NCBI GenBank assembly: GCA_020630795.1
Contig: JAHDIK010000007.1
Span: 81,170 to 145,169, forward strand
From: Colwellia sp.
GTDB taxonomy: Bacteria; Pseudomonadota; Gammaproteobacteria; Enterobacterales; Alteromonadaceae
Length of the DNA: 64,000 nt
Direction of reading: 5' to 3'
Shown: positions 1 to 8,008 of the stretch, piece after piece
Position numbering within the stretch: the stretch's first letter is position 1
Layout: every line of letters begins with the position of its first letter
Position numbers and translations under genes: made by a program
Notes under the pieces: model-generated
Databases searched by the model: none
What the model was told of the DNA's origin: nothing
Seen by the model: the letters and a program-made list of their open reading frames with translations, nothing else

Positions 1-2
1 GC

Positions 3-1502
3 GCAGTAACACGTTCTGACCGTATTGGTGGTTTCAGTAAAATGATCGACAGCCCTAACGGATCTTTATTTTCAGAACTATTAGTTGAAGGACCAAGTCA
101 CTTTGGTTCGGCAGACGGACGTGAATTAGCATTCCGTAACTTTATTATCGTAGACCCAGATCTGGCGTTTGGTAACCCTGATTATGTGATAGATACTTTA
201 CATGCGGCAATGACTCAACATCGTTCTGATATGGAAACACGAGGAATCAGCGACTTCCTTGACAGTGACGGAAACTACATACCTCTTGACTTAATGGACA
301 TTACTCCTTCGTCGGAACAGTTTTTCAGAATAAAAGAAGAAACGCACGCACTATATGCGCAAGCTAATTTTGAATGGGAAATGATTCGAGGTAATGTGGG
401 TGTTCGACATATTAGTACAGATATTTCATCGTTCGGTAACACTAAAGCAAATGGTGTTGTTTCAGAAGTTGAAAACAAAGGTGATTATAGCTACACACTA
501 CCTCGCTTAAACATTGTGGCAGATGTACATCATGATGTTGTAGTTCGTTTAGGTTGGGGTAAAGATATTTTACGCCCTAATTTTGGTGACTTAAATACTT
601 CTATTTCGTATAGCAATAATGAAAACCAAGCTGTAAAACTTGGGAACCCAAACTTAGAACCTGAAGAAGTAACATCTTTAGACTTATCATTTGAGTGGTA
701 TTTTGCAGAAGCAGCAGTTGCAAGTATCGGTTACTTCAAAAAAGACCGCACAAACCTATTCGTGAGTAAACTTGATAGCGCGGAAGTATTTTCAAATGGG
801 TGGAGAGACAATGATCCTAACTGTCCAGGAGGTGGTACATTTAACCCTGCAATTCAACCTAATGGACTTGGTGAACAAGGCACATTAGGTTTATGTACAG
901 ACCTAGAATCAAGAGGTAATGATTCAGCTACAACCACACAAAGCGGTTTTGAAATGGCATTTCAATATGACCTTTCAAGTTTTGAAGATGATTTAGGCTG
1001 GGCTTCAGGCTTTGGTGTAGCTGCTAACTTTACCGTTCAAGATTACAAAGGTGGTTCAGCAACATATAGCTCAGCAACACGTGGCACAGATATTTTTAAT
1101 GCTATACAGGGTGTATACGACATTAGAAATTTTGAAACTTACACGCAAAATAGAGGCTTACTAGATTTCTCTGAAACTGCGTACAACGTTACCGCTTACT
1201 ATGAAAAGTTTGGTCTTTCAGCGAGAATTCGCTACACATGGCGTGACAAGTTCCGTACTGAAGATACCGCTGCGGGCGCTAGCTTAAACTCCACATTAGG
1301 TTTCCCTGTTGTTACATCAGCAAGAGGACAGCTTAACGCAAGTGTAAGTTACGACGTAAACGACAACCTTAACTTAGGTGTTGAAGCAGTTAACTTAACT
1401 AAGTCTGATATTACTCAGTACTGTGTTAACGACAACGCATTGTTATGTGCTCAAGGTATAACAGACCGTCGTATTACTTTTGGTGCTAACTACCGCTTCT
1501 AG
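3..1502 (+). CDS. TonB-dependent receptor, C-terminal part (5' end outside the window)
   Basis: The reading frame is open from base 3, so the N-terminal plug and TonB box lie upstream of the window. The visible 499 residues read as the outer half of a 22-strand outer-membrane barrel: alternating aromatic/polar strands, long Asn/Gly/Ser loops, a Cys-containing loop around 825-900, and a final strand ending RRITFGANYRF with the terminal Phe used for outer-membrane assembly. Such receptors import siderophores, cobalamin or oligosaccharides using the proton motive force. The long loops resemble the large carbohydrate-type receptors of Alteromonadales, but the substrate cannot be read from this part. 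The family is clear; the substrate is unknown. Confidence 0.88.
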   Translation, partial: AVTRSDRIGGFSKMIDSPNGSLFSELLVEGPSHFGSADGRELAFRNFIIVDPDLAFGNPDYVIDTLHAAMTQHRSDMETRGISDFLDSDGNYIPLDLMDITPSSEQFFRIKEETHALYAQANFEWEMIRGNVGVRHISTDISSFGNTKANGVVSEVENKGDYSYTLPRLNIVADVHHDVVVRLGWGKDILRPNFGDLNTSISYSNNENQAVKLGNPNLEPEEVTSLDLSFEWYFAEAAVASIGYFKKDRTNLFVSKLDSAEVFSNGWRDNDPNCPGGGTFNPAIQPNGLGEQGTLGLCTDLESRGNDSATTTQSGFEMAFQYDLSSFEDDLGWASGFGVAANFTVQDYKGGSATYSSATRGTDIFNAIQGVYDIRNFETYTQNRGLLDFSETAYNVTAYYEKFGLSARIRYTWRDKFRTEDTAAGASLNSTLGFPVVTSARGQLNASVSYDVNDNLNLGVEAVNLTKSDITQYCVNDNALLCAQGITDRRITFGANYRF

Positions 1503-1538
1503 GTTTTAGCTTAAACTCCAAGAGTTAATTAATAAATA

Positions 1539-1573
1539 AAGGCCTTGCTCAAATTATCGAGCAAGGCCTTTTT
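1539..1573 (+). terminator. Rho-independent terminator of the TonB receptor gene
   Basis: A 12-bp perfect stem (AAGGCCTTGCTC, 1539-1550, with its complement 1559-1570) and an 8-nt loop is followed by T residues, 37 bases after the receptor stop codon. Confidence 0.85.
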
Positions 1574-1693
1574 ATTTGTACACGTTTAATATGCTTAACG
1601 TATACAACATGAAACAAGATTTAGTTTACACTTATCGAGTTCTTTGACTTGTCTAAAAACTAAGTCTTTCTTAAACCTACATTGCATGTACTA

Positions 1694-1718
1694 AAAAGCC
1701 GACAAACTGTCGGCTTTT
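1694..1718 (-). terminator. Terminator of the apt-dnaX-ybaB unit (bidirectional shape)
   Basis: An 11-bp stem AAAAGCCGACA (1694-1704) with a 3-nt loop and its complement (1708-1718) has an A-run on the left and a T-run on the right, so it can work in both directions. It lies about 30 bases past the ybaB stop. There is no recR between ybaB and this terminator. Confidence 0.8.
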
Positions 1719-1747
1719 ATATGGATAATACTTAAAAGAGTAAATCC

Positions 1748-2074
1748 TTAAAATGGCATTTTCATACCCGGCGGCATTTGCATTCCACCCGTTAATGCGC
1801 CCATTTTTTCTTTATTTTGCTCTTCAACACGACGGACAGCGTCGTTACATGCTGCTGCAATTAAGTCTTCAAGCATTTCTTTATCGTCATCCATTAAGCT
1901 ATCGTCAATCGATACTCTGCGAACGTTATGGCTACCTGTCATTGTAATTTTAACCATGCCAGCGCCAGACTCACCTACCACTTCCATGTTTGCTAATTCT
2001 TCTTGCGCTTTAGCCATTTTAGCTTGCATTTGTTGGGCTTGCTTCATTAAGTTGCCCATACCGCCTTTCATCAT
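1748..2074 (-). CDS. ybaB: YbaB/EbfC family nucleoid-associated protein
   Basis: This 108-residue protein of the YbaB/EbfC family is a small dimeric DNA-binding protein linked to nucleoid organisation and found next to dnaX in many bacteria. It starts [17 protein letters not shown], has the helical [11 protein letters not shown] segment, and ends with the usual Met/Pro/Gly-rich tail. An ATG at 2074 is preferred over an upstream in-frame start because GGAG lies 7 bases before it. It is the last gene of apt-dnaX-ybaB, 86 bases after dnaX. In E. coli recR follows; here a terminator does. Confidence 0.93.
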   Translation of the reverse strand: MMKGGMGNLMKQAQQMQAKMAKAQEELANMEVVGESGAGMVKITMTGSHNVRRVSIDDSLMDDDKEMLEDLIAAACNDAVRRVEEQNKEKMGALTGGMQMPPGMKMPF

Positions 2075-2160
2075 TTTATGTCTCCAAAATGTATTTGCCG
2101 CCAACCTTAAAGGCTAACGAGGTAAATTTCAAGTTTTGCGCTACGGCTTATATTATCTCG

Positions 2161-4506
2161 CTATAGCGCTTGAATAGTTGATTCGTCTAGCTCTGCTTGA
2201 AAGTTATTTTGCATCGCTTTAATTATATCGTCTTCTTTCAATAAGTTTACTGCATATTCATAGCGTTTGCCGTTAATGTCTGACTGAATTTTAAATGGGT
2301 CAGCGTCAGTTTCTTCCACAACATTTATTTCTACCTCGATAGGCTTAGACAAATATTCTGAAATATTCTGCGTTAACTGGCTAACTGCAGTATCTGTTTT
2401 TAAATGTTTGGTTGATTGGTCTAACAACAATATAAGCTTATCGTCGGTAGATGATTCACAGATAGTTGCATGAATAGCAATTTGCCTGATACGCGCACTC
2501 AAAGCCATTGAATCGATCATGTTTGCCCATTTATCAACTTGGTTAGCAGACTTAATAGTTGCTGGGTCGATTAGCTCTGGACGATAAGGCTCTTCTGTAA
2601 CCATTTCAATCGTTTCAAATGCAGGAGCTTCTGCTACTTTTTGAGCGCTTGAAGGTGACTCGTTATTCGCGTCTGATGTTTGACGCGCACTCGCGTCACT
2701 CGACTTTTTTGCTTTGGCTTCCATCTCCTTCTTTCTGCTTCGAAGGATATTTCGTGTTGCCAACGCAGACTCAACAGGGCTTGAAAAAGTCGCTGGCTGG
2801 TCTTGTTGAACTGGAGCACTATTTTCATGAGGCTGCGTTTCTTGTGTATATGGCTGGTTAACCTGCTCTGGGGCGACTTGTTGTTGCTCAAATGCAGGTT
2901 CTTGATAAGTTTGCTTAGTATCGTTTATAGAATTCTGTGAATAAGAAGCTTCTTGTTCGTTAGGGACAAACGGCGCTTGCTCAACATTTGTTGAACTATG
3001 GTCGATTTGCTGTGTTTGCTCTGACTCTCGTTGTTCAAACTCTACCGCATGAGGAATATGCCCTTGATTCGACTGATGCTGCGCAGAAATAGTTTCTTGG
3101 TGCTGATATTTAGCTTGCTGCTCAATATTTTCCATCTCTTGAGAAAGTTGTTGCTCAACTACATTAACTTCTGATTCAACGGAGTCTTGAACATTAAGCT
3201 CTGCAGATGTTGCCTCTGAGTTTTCTGATTCACTAATATGCGATTCCGTAACCTCTGGTTCACGAATGTTTTCTTGAGTGTTTGATTGCTCAGGCTTTAC
3301 GTCAACAGCAGGAAGCTCAACAGGTGTTTGTTCCATCGTTGAATTAAGCGCAACATCATCGAAGCTGATTGCTTCATCATTGTTTGCAATAACCTGTTGT
3401 TCAGGTAATTCAGCAGCATTTTTTACGGGTTTAAACGCAAGTAATCTTAACAAAATCATGTCAAATGCTGCTTGTTCATCAGCAGCATACGGCAAATCTT
3501 TTCTACCATTTAACACAATTTGATAATAAAGCTGAACGTCTTCTGGAGACATAGCTTGCGCAAACTTGCGTAGCAACGCTTCTTGCTCTGGCGACAAGTC
3601 AAAGTGCTTATCAACAATTTGCACCATCGCCACTTGGTGTAGTAGCTGAATAAGCTCTGCCATTAATCGGCTATAGCTTGGTGAATAGCTCGCAATAGTT
3701 AACGAAAGCTCCATTAACTGCTGAGCGTCTTGCTTAATAAGTGCAATGAGAATTTTATACACCCAGCTTTGATCAACTCCACCTAACATTTTTTGCACGT
3801 TAGACAAGGTAATTTGCCCTGCCCCTTGTGCAATTGATTGGTCAGTTAAGCTTAAAGAGTCACGCATACTGCCACGAGCAGCTTTCGCTAATAAATTAAC
3901 CGCGCCTTTTTCGGCTTCAACGTTTTCTGCCGATAAAATAATGTTGAGCTGCTGTTCAATTTGGCTAACCGTTAATGCTTTTAAATGAAACTGTAAACAG
4001 CGAGATAGTACGGTTACAGGTAGCTTTTGAGGATCGGTAGTCGCTAAAATAAACTTCACATGTTCTGGCGGCTCTTCAAGTGTTTTAAGTAACGCATTAA
4101 AACTACTGCGAGACAACATGTGTACTTCATCAATCAAATATACTTTGTAGCGACCACTCGTTGGCGCATACTGAACGTTATCAAGTATTTCGCGAGTGTC
4201 GTCTACTTTAGTTTTTGACGCTGCATCAATCTCAATTAAGTCAACAAAACGACCTAAATCGATATCCAAACACGTATTACACTCGCCACAAGGTTCTGTT
4301 GTAACCCCAGTTTGACAGTTTAAGCTTTTAGCAAAAATTCGAGCAATAGTGGTTTTACCTACACCGCGCGTACCTGTAAAAAGGTAAGCATGGTGCAACC
4401 GTTGTTGCTCTAAGGCATTAACAAGCACCGTAACTACGTGTTCTTGCCCCATAAGTTCTTTGAACTTTTTAGGTCGCCATTTTCTTGCTAAAACTTGATA
4501 ACTCAT
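2161..4506 (-). CDS. dnaX: DNA polymerase III subunits tau and gamma
   Basis: The 781-residue clamp-loader ATPase loads the beta clamp at replication forks. Walker A is GTRGVGKT (about 45-52), the zinc module uses Cys64, 73, 76 and 79, Walker B is LIDEVH (about 124-129), and SRC (168-170) is the sensor/arginine-finger motif. After residue about 370 comes a long Gln/Glu/Ser-rich linker, then from about 640 the conserved tau C-terminal domain that contacts the polymerase alpha subunit. The frame contains an A-AAA-AAG slip site at codons 600-601 (annotated separately), which would give a 603-residue gamma form. The start at 4506 (MSYQVLARKWRP) matches the family. It lies 8 bases after apt, in the same operon. 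Confidence 0.97.
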   Translation of the reverse strand: MSYQVLARKWRPKKFKELMGQEHVVTVLVNALEQQRLHHAYLFTGTRGVGKTTIARIFAKSLNCQTGVTTEPCGECNTCLDIDLGRFVDLIEIDAASKTKVDDTREILDNVQYAPTSGRYKVYLIDEVHMLSRSSFNALLKTLEEPPEHVKFILATTDPQKLPVTVLSRCLQFHLKALTVSQIEQQLNIILSAENVEAEKGAVNLLAKAARGSMRDSLSLTDQSIAQGAGQITLSNVQKMLGGVDQSWVYKILIALIKQDAQQLMELSLTIASYSPSYSRLMAELIQLLHQVAMVQIVDKHFDLSPEQEALLRKFAQAMSPEDVQLYYQIVLNGRKDLPYAADEQAAFDMILLRLLAFKPVKNAAELPEQQVIANNDEAISFDDVALNSTMEQTPVELPAVDVKPEQSNTQENIREPEVTESHISESENSEATSAELNVQDSVESEVNVVEQQLSQEMENIEQQAKYQHQETISAQHQSNQGHIPHAVEFEQRESEQTQQIDHSSTNVEQAPFVPNEQEASYSQNSINDTKQTYQEPAFEQQQVAPEQVNQPYTQETQPHENSAPVQQDQPATFSSPVESALATRNILRSRKKEMEAKAKKSSDASARQTSDANNESPSSAQKVAEAPAFETIEMVTEEPYRPELIDPATIKSANQVDKWANMIDSMALSARIRQIAIHATICESSTDDKLILLLDQSTKHLKTDTAVSQLTQNISEYLSKPIEVEINVVEETDADPFKIQSDINGKRYEYAVNLLKEDDIIKAMQNNFQAELDESTIQAL
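2681..2730 (-). promoter_or_regulatory. Programmed -1 ribosomal frameshift signal in dnaX
   Basis: On the minus strand the elements are, in order: an SD-like AAGGAG (2730-2725), 14 bases, the heptamer A-AAA-AAG in the right phase (2710-2704), 5 bases, and a perfect 7-bp hairpin TGACGCG-AGTG-CGCGTCA (2698-2681). After a -1 slip the codons are GTC, GAG, TGA, so synthesis stops two residues later. In E. coli dnaX the same heptamer, a nearby SD-like element and a hairpin produce gamma. The SD spacing here is longer than the about 10 bases in E. coli. Confidence 0.85.
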
Positions 4507-4514
4507 TAAAAAGC

Positions 4515-5060
4515 CTATTTACCTTCGTATTGAAGTATTGAATATACCGATAAACCTAATGCCGCTAACTTATCTTCACCACCTAATTCTGGCAGCGAAA
4601 TAACAAAGCCAGCATCTGCTGCTTCCGCACCAACTTTACGAATAAGTTTAGTAGTTGCTTCTATCGTTCCACCCGTTGCAAGTAAATCATCAATAATGAG
4701 AACTTTATCTTCAGGTTTTAGCGCATCTTGGTGAATTTCTAATACATCTTCCCCATACTCTAACTGATAGCTTTGCGAATATGTCGCTCTTGGCAATTTA
4801 CCTGGTTTTCTTACAGGTACAAAACCTACACCAAGCGCTAATGCTAATGGCGCTCCAAATAGAAAACCACGTGCTTCAGTGCCTACTACTTTTGTAAAGC
4901 CTTGGTCTTTGTATTTATCAACCAGTAATTCCATCGTAAGTGCAAACGCTTTAGCATCATCAAGAACGCCAGTAACGTCTCGGAACATTATTCCTTCAAT
5001 AGGATAGTTTGGTACGGTGTGAATAGCTTGTTTAATTGTTTCTATTTTTTGTGCGGTCAT
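4515..5060 (-). CDS. apt: Adenine phosphoribosyltransferase
   Basis: This 181-residue cytoplasmic purine-salvage enzyme makes AMP from adenine and PRPP. The PRPP-binding motif [13 protein letters not shown] is clear at about residues 120-132, and the N-terminal segment (FRDVTGVL) and the EARGF motif are those of Apt. Length is normal for the family. It is the first gene of apt-dnaX-ybaB, with dnaX 8 bases downstream, the same order as in E. coli. I found no convincing promoter hexamer pair upstream. Confidence 0.96.
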   Translation of the reverse strand: MTAQKIETIKQAIHTVPNYPIEGIMFRDVTGVLDDAKAFALTMELLVDKYKDQGFTKVVGTEARGFLFGAPLALALGVGFVPVRKPGKLPRATYSQSYQLEYGEDVLEIHQDALKPEDKVLIIDDLLATGGTIEATTKLIRKVGAEAADAGFVISLPELGGEDKLAALGLSVYSILQYEGK

Positions 5061-5224
5061 TATCTAACAATTTGTAATAAGAATAATCGTCAAGAATAAA
5101 ACAATTTGACTCTTTTTTATAGTGATCGGACAAGAGTATTAACAATTAAATAGCCCATTGGTTTCACGCGGAATTTGTTCGTGAATATTGTGATGTTTTT
5201 ATGTTCAAAATGATGAAAAGAAAA

Positions 5225-5255
5225 AGCCCATTGATAATTAACTTATCAATGGGCT
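5225..5255 (-). terminator. Terminator of the 40-residue membrane protein gene
   Basis: A 13-bp perfect stem (5225-5237 with 5243-5255, AGCCCATTGATAA arm, 5-nt loop) reads on the minus strand into a T-rich run (TTTTTCTTTTC). It lies 33 bases after the stop codon at 5288, so it closes that small gene as its own transcript. Confidence 0.85.
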
Positions 5256-5287
5256 CTTCATATAAGCTGAACGCTGTATCGCAGAGG

Positions 5288-5410
5288 TTACGATAAAACC
5301 GTAAACCATCCCATTACCATAGGTAATAAAGGCATGCCAATTAAAACAACTAATGCGATCAACAAGTGACCAAAATGGCTAGAATCTTCGAAATAAGTAT
5401 CTTCAGACAT
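5288..5410 (-). CDS. Small single-span membrane protein, 40 residues, function unknown
   Basis: The start is ATG at 5410 and the stop TAA at 5288-5290. The product begins MSEDTYFEDSSHFGH, an acidic N-terminus, followed by one hydrophobic span of about 24 residues with two prolines (LLIALVV...MPLLPMVMGW) and a short tail. Support for a real gene: an upstream purine-rich AAGAAG at SD distance, a TATATT -10 candidate (5449-5444), a perfect FNR-type box at 5480-5493, and a strong terminator just downstream. I do not recognise the family. It resembles small accessory subunits of respiratory enzymes (CydX or CcoQ-like proteins) only in size and topology, not in sequence. A link to anaerobic or micro-oxic respiration is inferred from the FNR box alone. 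Confidence 0.7.
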   Translation of the reverse strand: MSEDTYFEDSSHFGHLLIALVVLIGMPLLPMVMGWFTVLS

Positions 5411-5479
5411 AATAAAACTTCTTCGGCTAAAAATTAGGGCGCAAATATACCCTAGATTCGGTCGTTAAAGTAGCATTAT

Positions 5480-5493
5480 TTGATCTAGATCAA
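5480..5493 (-). promoter_or_regulatory. FNR-type binding site
   Basis: TTGATCTAGATCAA is an exact match to the FNR consensus TTGAT-N4-ATCAA, and the palindrome extends one pair further on each side. It lies 70 bases upstream of the 40-residue membrane protein start and downstream of the VOC gene, so the small gene is the natural target. Its centre is about 37 bases from the TATATT -10 candidate, a little further than in a standard class II FNR promoter. Confidence 0.7.
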
Positions 5494-5516
5494 AGAAAGA
5501 ACAATTCTATAACATT

Positions 5517-5894
5517 TTATTTCGTCATATATAATGCACACATAGCGCCAGCGGGGTCTTTAATGAATACATATTGGTCGGTTTCTCCCATCGTTTTAAT
5601 AGAAGTAAGCACTTCTCCCCCTTGATTTTTAACTGCTTTTATTGAGGCTTCTAGGTTATCGACTATAAAGTAAGGCATCCAACTCGCTGGAATATCAGCA
5701 TTAGGACCTTTGGCATGACAAATCCCAGTTACAGCTTTATTGTCTGTAGGAGAATTCATTGAATAATCACTGTAATCCCCCATGCTCACTTCTTCTGCTT
5801 TCCAACCGACAACGTCTTGATAAAAATCTTTAATCTCTGTTGCGTTTGGTACGGTTAAATCCATCCATGCCATATCACCTGCTTTGTTTGACAT
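5517..5894 (-). CDS. VOC superfamily (glyoxalase-like) protein
   Basis: The 125-residue protein has the two-module vicinal-oxygen-chelate fold pattern: WMDLTVPNATEIKDFYQDVVGW at the start of module one, PYFIVDNLEASIKAV at the start of module two, and a final FIKDPAGAMCALYM strand. The family includes glyoxalase I, dioxygenases and antibiotic-binding proteins; the substrate cannot be read. Its ATG at 5894 has AGGAG upstream that overlaps the end of the kinase gene (3-base gap), so the two genes are co-transcribed and probably translationally linked. The metal-ligand pattern is incomplete compared with glyoxalase I, so lactoylglutathione lyase activity is unlikely. Confidence 0.85.
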   Translation of the reverse strand: MSNKAGDMAWMDLTVPNATEIKDFYQDVVGWKAEEVSMGDYSDYSMNSPTDNKAVTGICHAKGPNADIPASWMPYFIVDNLEASIKAVKNQGGEVLTSIKTMGETDQYVFIKDPAGAMCALYMTK

Positions 5895-5897
5895 TGC

Positions 5898-7730
5898 TTA
5901 CTCCTGCTTTATTTTGGGGTTTCTCGGATAAAACTTGTCAGGAAGACAGTTTATGTGTTCAAAAAATCGAGTGTCTTTATAAGGTAGCTTCATAAAACCT
6001 GAAATACCAACACCGGTTATTGTGGGTAATAATGCAAGTATTTCTTGGAAGCATGCTTCAAATTCTGCTTTTTTGTCATGATTTAGTAACATTAAATAGC
6101 TATGAATTTTTAAATGTTTGGGAAGTACTTCGAATATAATACAGCCAGTATGATGAATTTTATTTAGCCGATTGATAACAACCATAATTTGCTCAGGCAA
6201 ATACAAGTATTCGTCTGGATCTTTTCCGTCTTCAAAATACGAATGTAGCTTAGTTTCGTCGTCTATTTCTGGTACAGCACTTACATCAAAAGGTATTCTT
6301 TGCCCTTTCGCAGCAACAAATGGTTGAGTTTCATCTATTCGTTCAACATGTAGTGTATTTCTCGCATTAAATAAACAGCTTTTAAATACACCAATACGGA
6401 ATATACCTTTAGCTAAATTTACCATATTATTAACGGCACTTTGAAAAGATGACTTTAAAGTCTCATCAAACATAGTTAGGTTAGAATCAATAAACACCCC
6501 TTCTTTCTCCCAACGAATCGCTAAACCACCTACAACAGGAAAGTTACCTAATCGGCTTACTGCAGCAACAAATGCTTTTTCGGTATCTCCCATTCCCATT
6601 AAATAATTCTTGTAATATTTTTCTAACTGAACATCGTCAATATCATCTAAGCTATCTTTATCGCTAGACTCTCGTAGAAACGACTTACGAGAACCGTACA
6701 CTACGGTATCAATTTCTGTGTTTCCGTTTTTTACCCAAACGGGTATTTGTGGTTTAAACGTTTGAATGGTTGGTTTGTCAGCCAATACAATTTTCTTTAG
6801 GTATTCAAGCTGACTAAACAAATAATCGCCTGCTTTTTGTCTTTGTTTTTCATCTTCACTCAACATACCGCCTATAATTTTAGCGAGTAAAACAGGCAAG
6901 CCTAATGACGTTGGCGTTATAACATTATAGCCATATCGGCATGATTGACCTGAAGCAAGCGCATACAAAGTCGCAGCTAAACCTTGTTCGTCAAAGCGTG
7001 GCGACGACAATCCTCCGCTAATTTGTTCAGAACCAATAAAATATACATCCCCTAAACGCGCATTGGTTTGTTGAAGATCAGAGCTCATTAGGTCCATAAC
7101 ATTGTTTGAAGTACTGTTGCCCGTTTCGTCAATTTGCGCAATAACAGAAGATCCCCAATCAATTAAATAGACCTTACCTGTCGATTCATCATAAACCACA
7201 TTTGACGGTTTAATATCTCCATGAACATAGGGTTTACCTGATTTGTGATGTTGACTACTGCGTAGATAAAGCAGTATTTCGGTTAATTGAATGGCAATAT
7301 TAACAATAAGCTCTGGCGGCAATGGACCTCTTTCATGCGATAGTTTTTCTAAATCTATGCCTGGCGCTCGTTGCATATGCAAAATTGATTGGCGCTTAAT
7401 CTTGTAGTATTCAATAACTTGTGGAATTTGAGGATGTGCAATTTGAGCTTGAATTTCAGCCTCTTCAGCTAAACGATCTTGTACGTGTTGAGGTAGGTTA
7501 ATACGTGAAAACTTAAATACAAACTGCTCCCCATTTTTGTTATCGGCGTTAAATACAAACCCGTAAGCCCCCTTTCCCAACAAAAATGTATTTTTGTATC
7601 CAAGCAAAACTAATTGTTGCTTACAAAGCTCAACCCACTCTTTAAGTTTGGTTGCGTCTTTGTGGTTCATCAAATAAACCGATTGTTCTTCAGCAATGTA
7701 AAAATGCTGAAGCTTTTTTTCATACCCCAA
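5898..7730 (-). CDS. Serine/threonine protein kinase with a C-terminal domain of unknown function
   Basis: An eukaryotic-like kinase domain occupies about residues 50-320: glycine loop GKGAYGFV, lysine in FVFKF, catalytic loop HGDIKPSN, and DWG in place of the usual DFG. All catalytic residues (Lys, Asp, Asn, Asp) appear present. About 290 residues follow with no membrane segment and no PASTA or other sensor repeat that I recognise. A TTG at 7730 is chosen because AGGTG stands 7 bases upstream; a TTG at 7736 is too close to that SD, and the first ATG (7670) lacks one. Length is about 610 residues. It is the first gene of a two-gene unit with the VOC protein. Targets are unknown. Confidence 0.85.
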   Translation of the reverse strand: MGYEKKLQHFYIAEEQSVYLMNHKDATKLKEWVELCKQQLVLLGYKNTFLLGKGAYGFVFNADNKNGEQFVFKFSRINLPQHVQDRLAEEAEIQAQIAHPQIPQVIEYYKIKRQSILHMQRAPGIDLEKLSHERGPLPPELIVNIAIQLTEILLYLRSSQHHKSGKPYVHGDIKPSNVVYDESTGKVYLIDWGSSVIAQIDETGNSTSNNVMDLMSSDLQQTNARLGDVYFIGSEQISGGLSSPRFDEQGLAATLYALASGQSCRYGYNVITPTSLGLPVLLAKIIGGMLSEDEKQRQKAGDYLFSQLEYLKKIVLADKPTIQTFKPQIPVWVKNGNTEIDTVVYGSRKSFLRESSDKDSLDDIDDVQLEKYYKNYLMGMGDTEKAFVAAVSRLGNFPVVGGLAIRWEKEGVFIDSNLTMFDETLKSSFQSAVNNMVNLAKGIFRIGVFKSCLFNARNTLHVERIDETQPFVAAKGQRIPFDVSAVPEIDDETKLHSYFEDGKDPDEYLYLPEQIMVVINRLNKIHHTGCIIFEVLPKHLKIHSYLMLLNHDKKAEFEACFQEILALLPTITGVGISGFMKLPYKDTRFFEHINCLPDKFYPRNPKIKQE

Positions 7731-7953
7731 AAGCAATCACCTAATTTATTTATACGTTTTCAAATACTAACCAAGTAGTCTCGAATAACTTTAATACAAA
7801 CAACTTAACAACAATCACACTTTTTTGAAATGAAAACACGACCCTGTAATAAAAGTGAAACAAATTCATTTTATTATTAGCCACACTTAACAAATGCACT
7901 ACTTATGCATGCTCGCTGTTAGGTACCCCCCAGTTTTGTTTGTTTTAAACAAT

Positions 7954-7983
7954 AACGCCTCACAATTGTGAGGCGTTTTTTTA
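7954..7983. terminator. Terminator-like 12-bp perfect palindrome after the bkd operon
   Basis: AACGCCTCACAA and its exact complement (7954-7977, no free loop bases) are followed on the plus strand by seven T residues, and on the minus strand by a fairly T-rich TTATTGTTT. It lies 32 bases past the E2 stop, so it most simply ends the bkd transcript. The better T-run is on the plus strand, where no gene precedes it. Confidence 0.7.
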
Positions 7984-8008
7984 TATACATATTTAAACGT
8001 TAAGCAAA

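Noticed and set aside
1620-1747. recR expected after ybaB
   Set aside because: The space after ybaB holds only a terminator and then the TonB receptor end; recR is not in this window.
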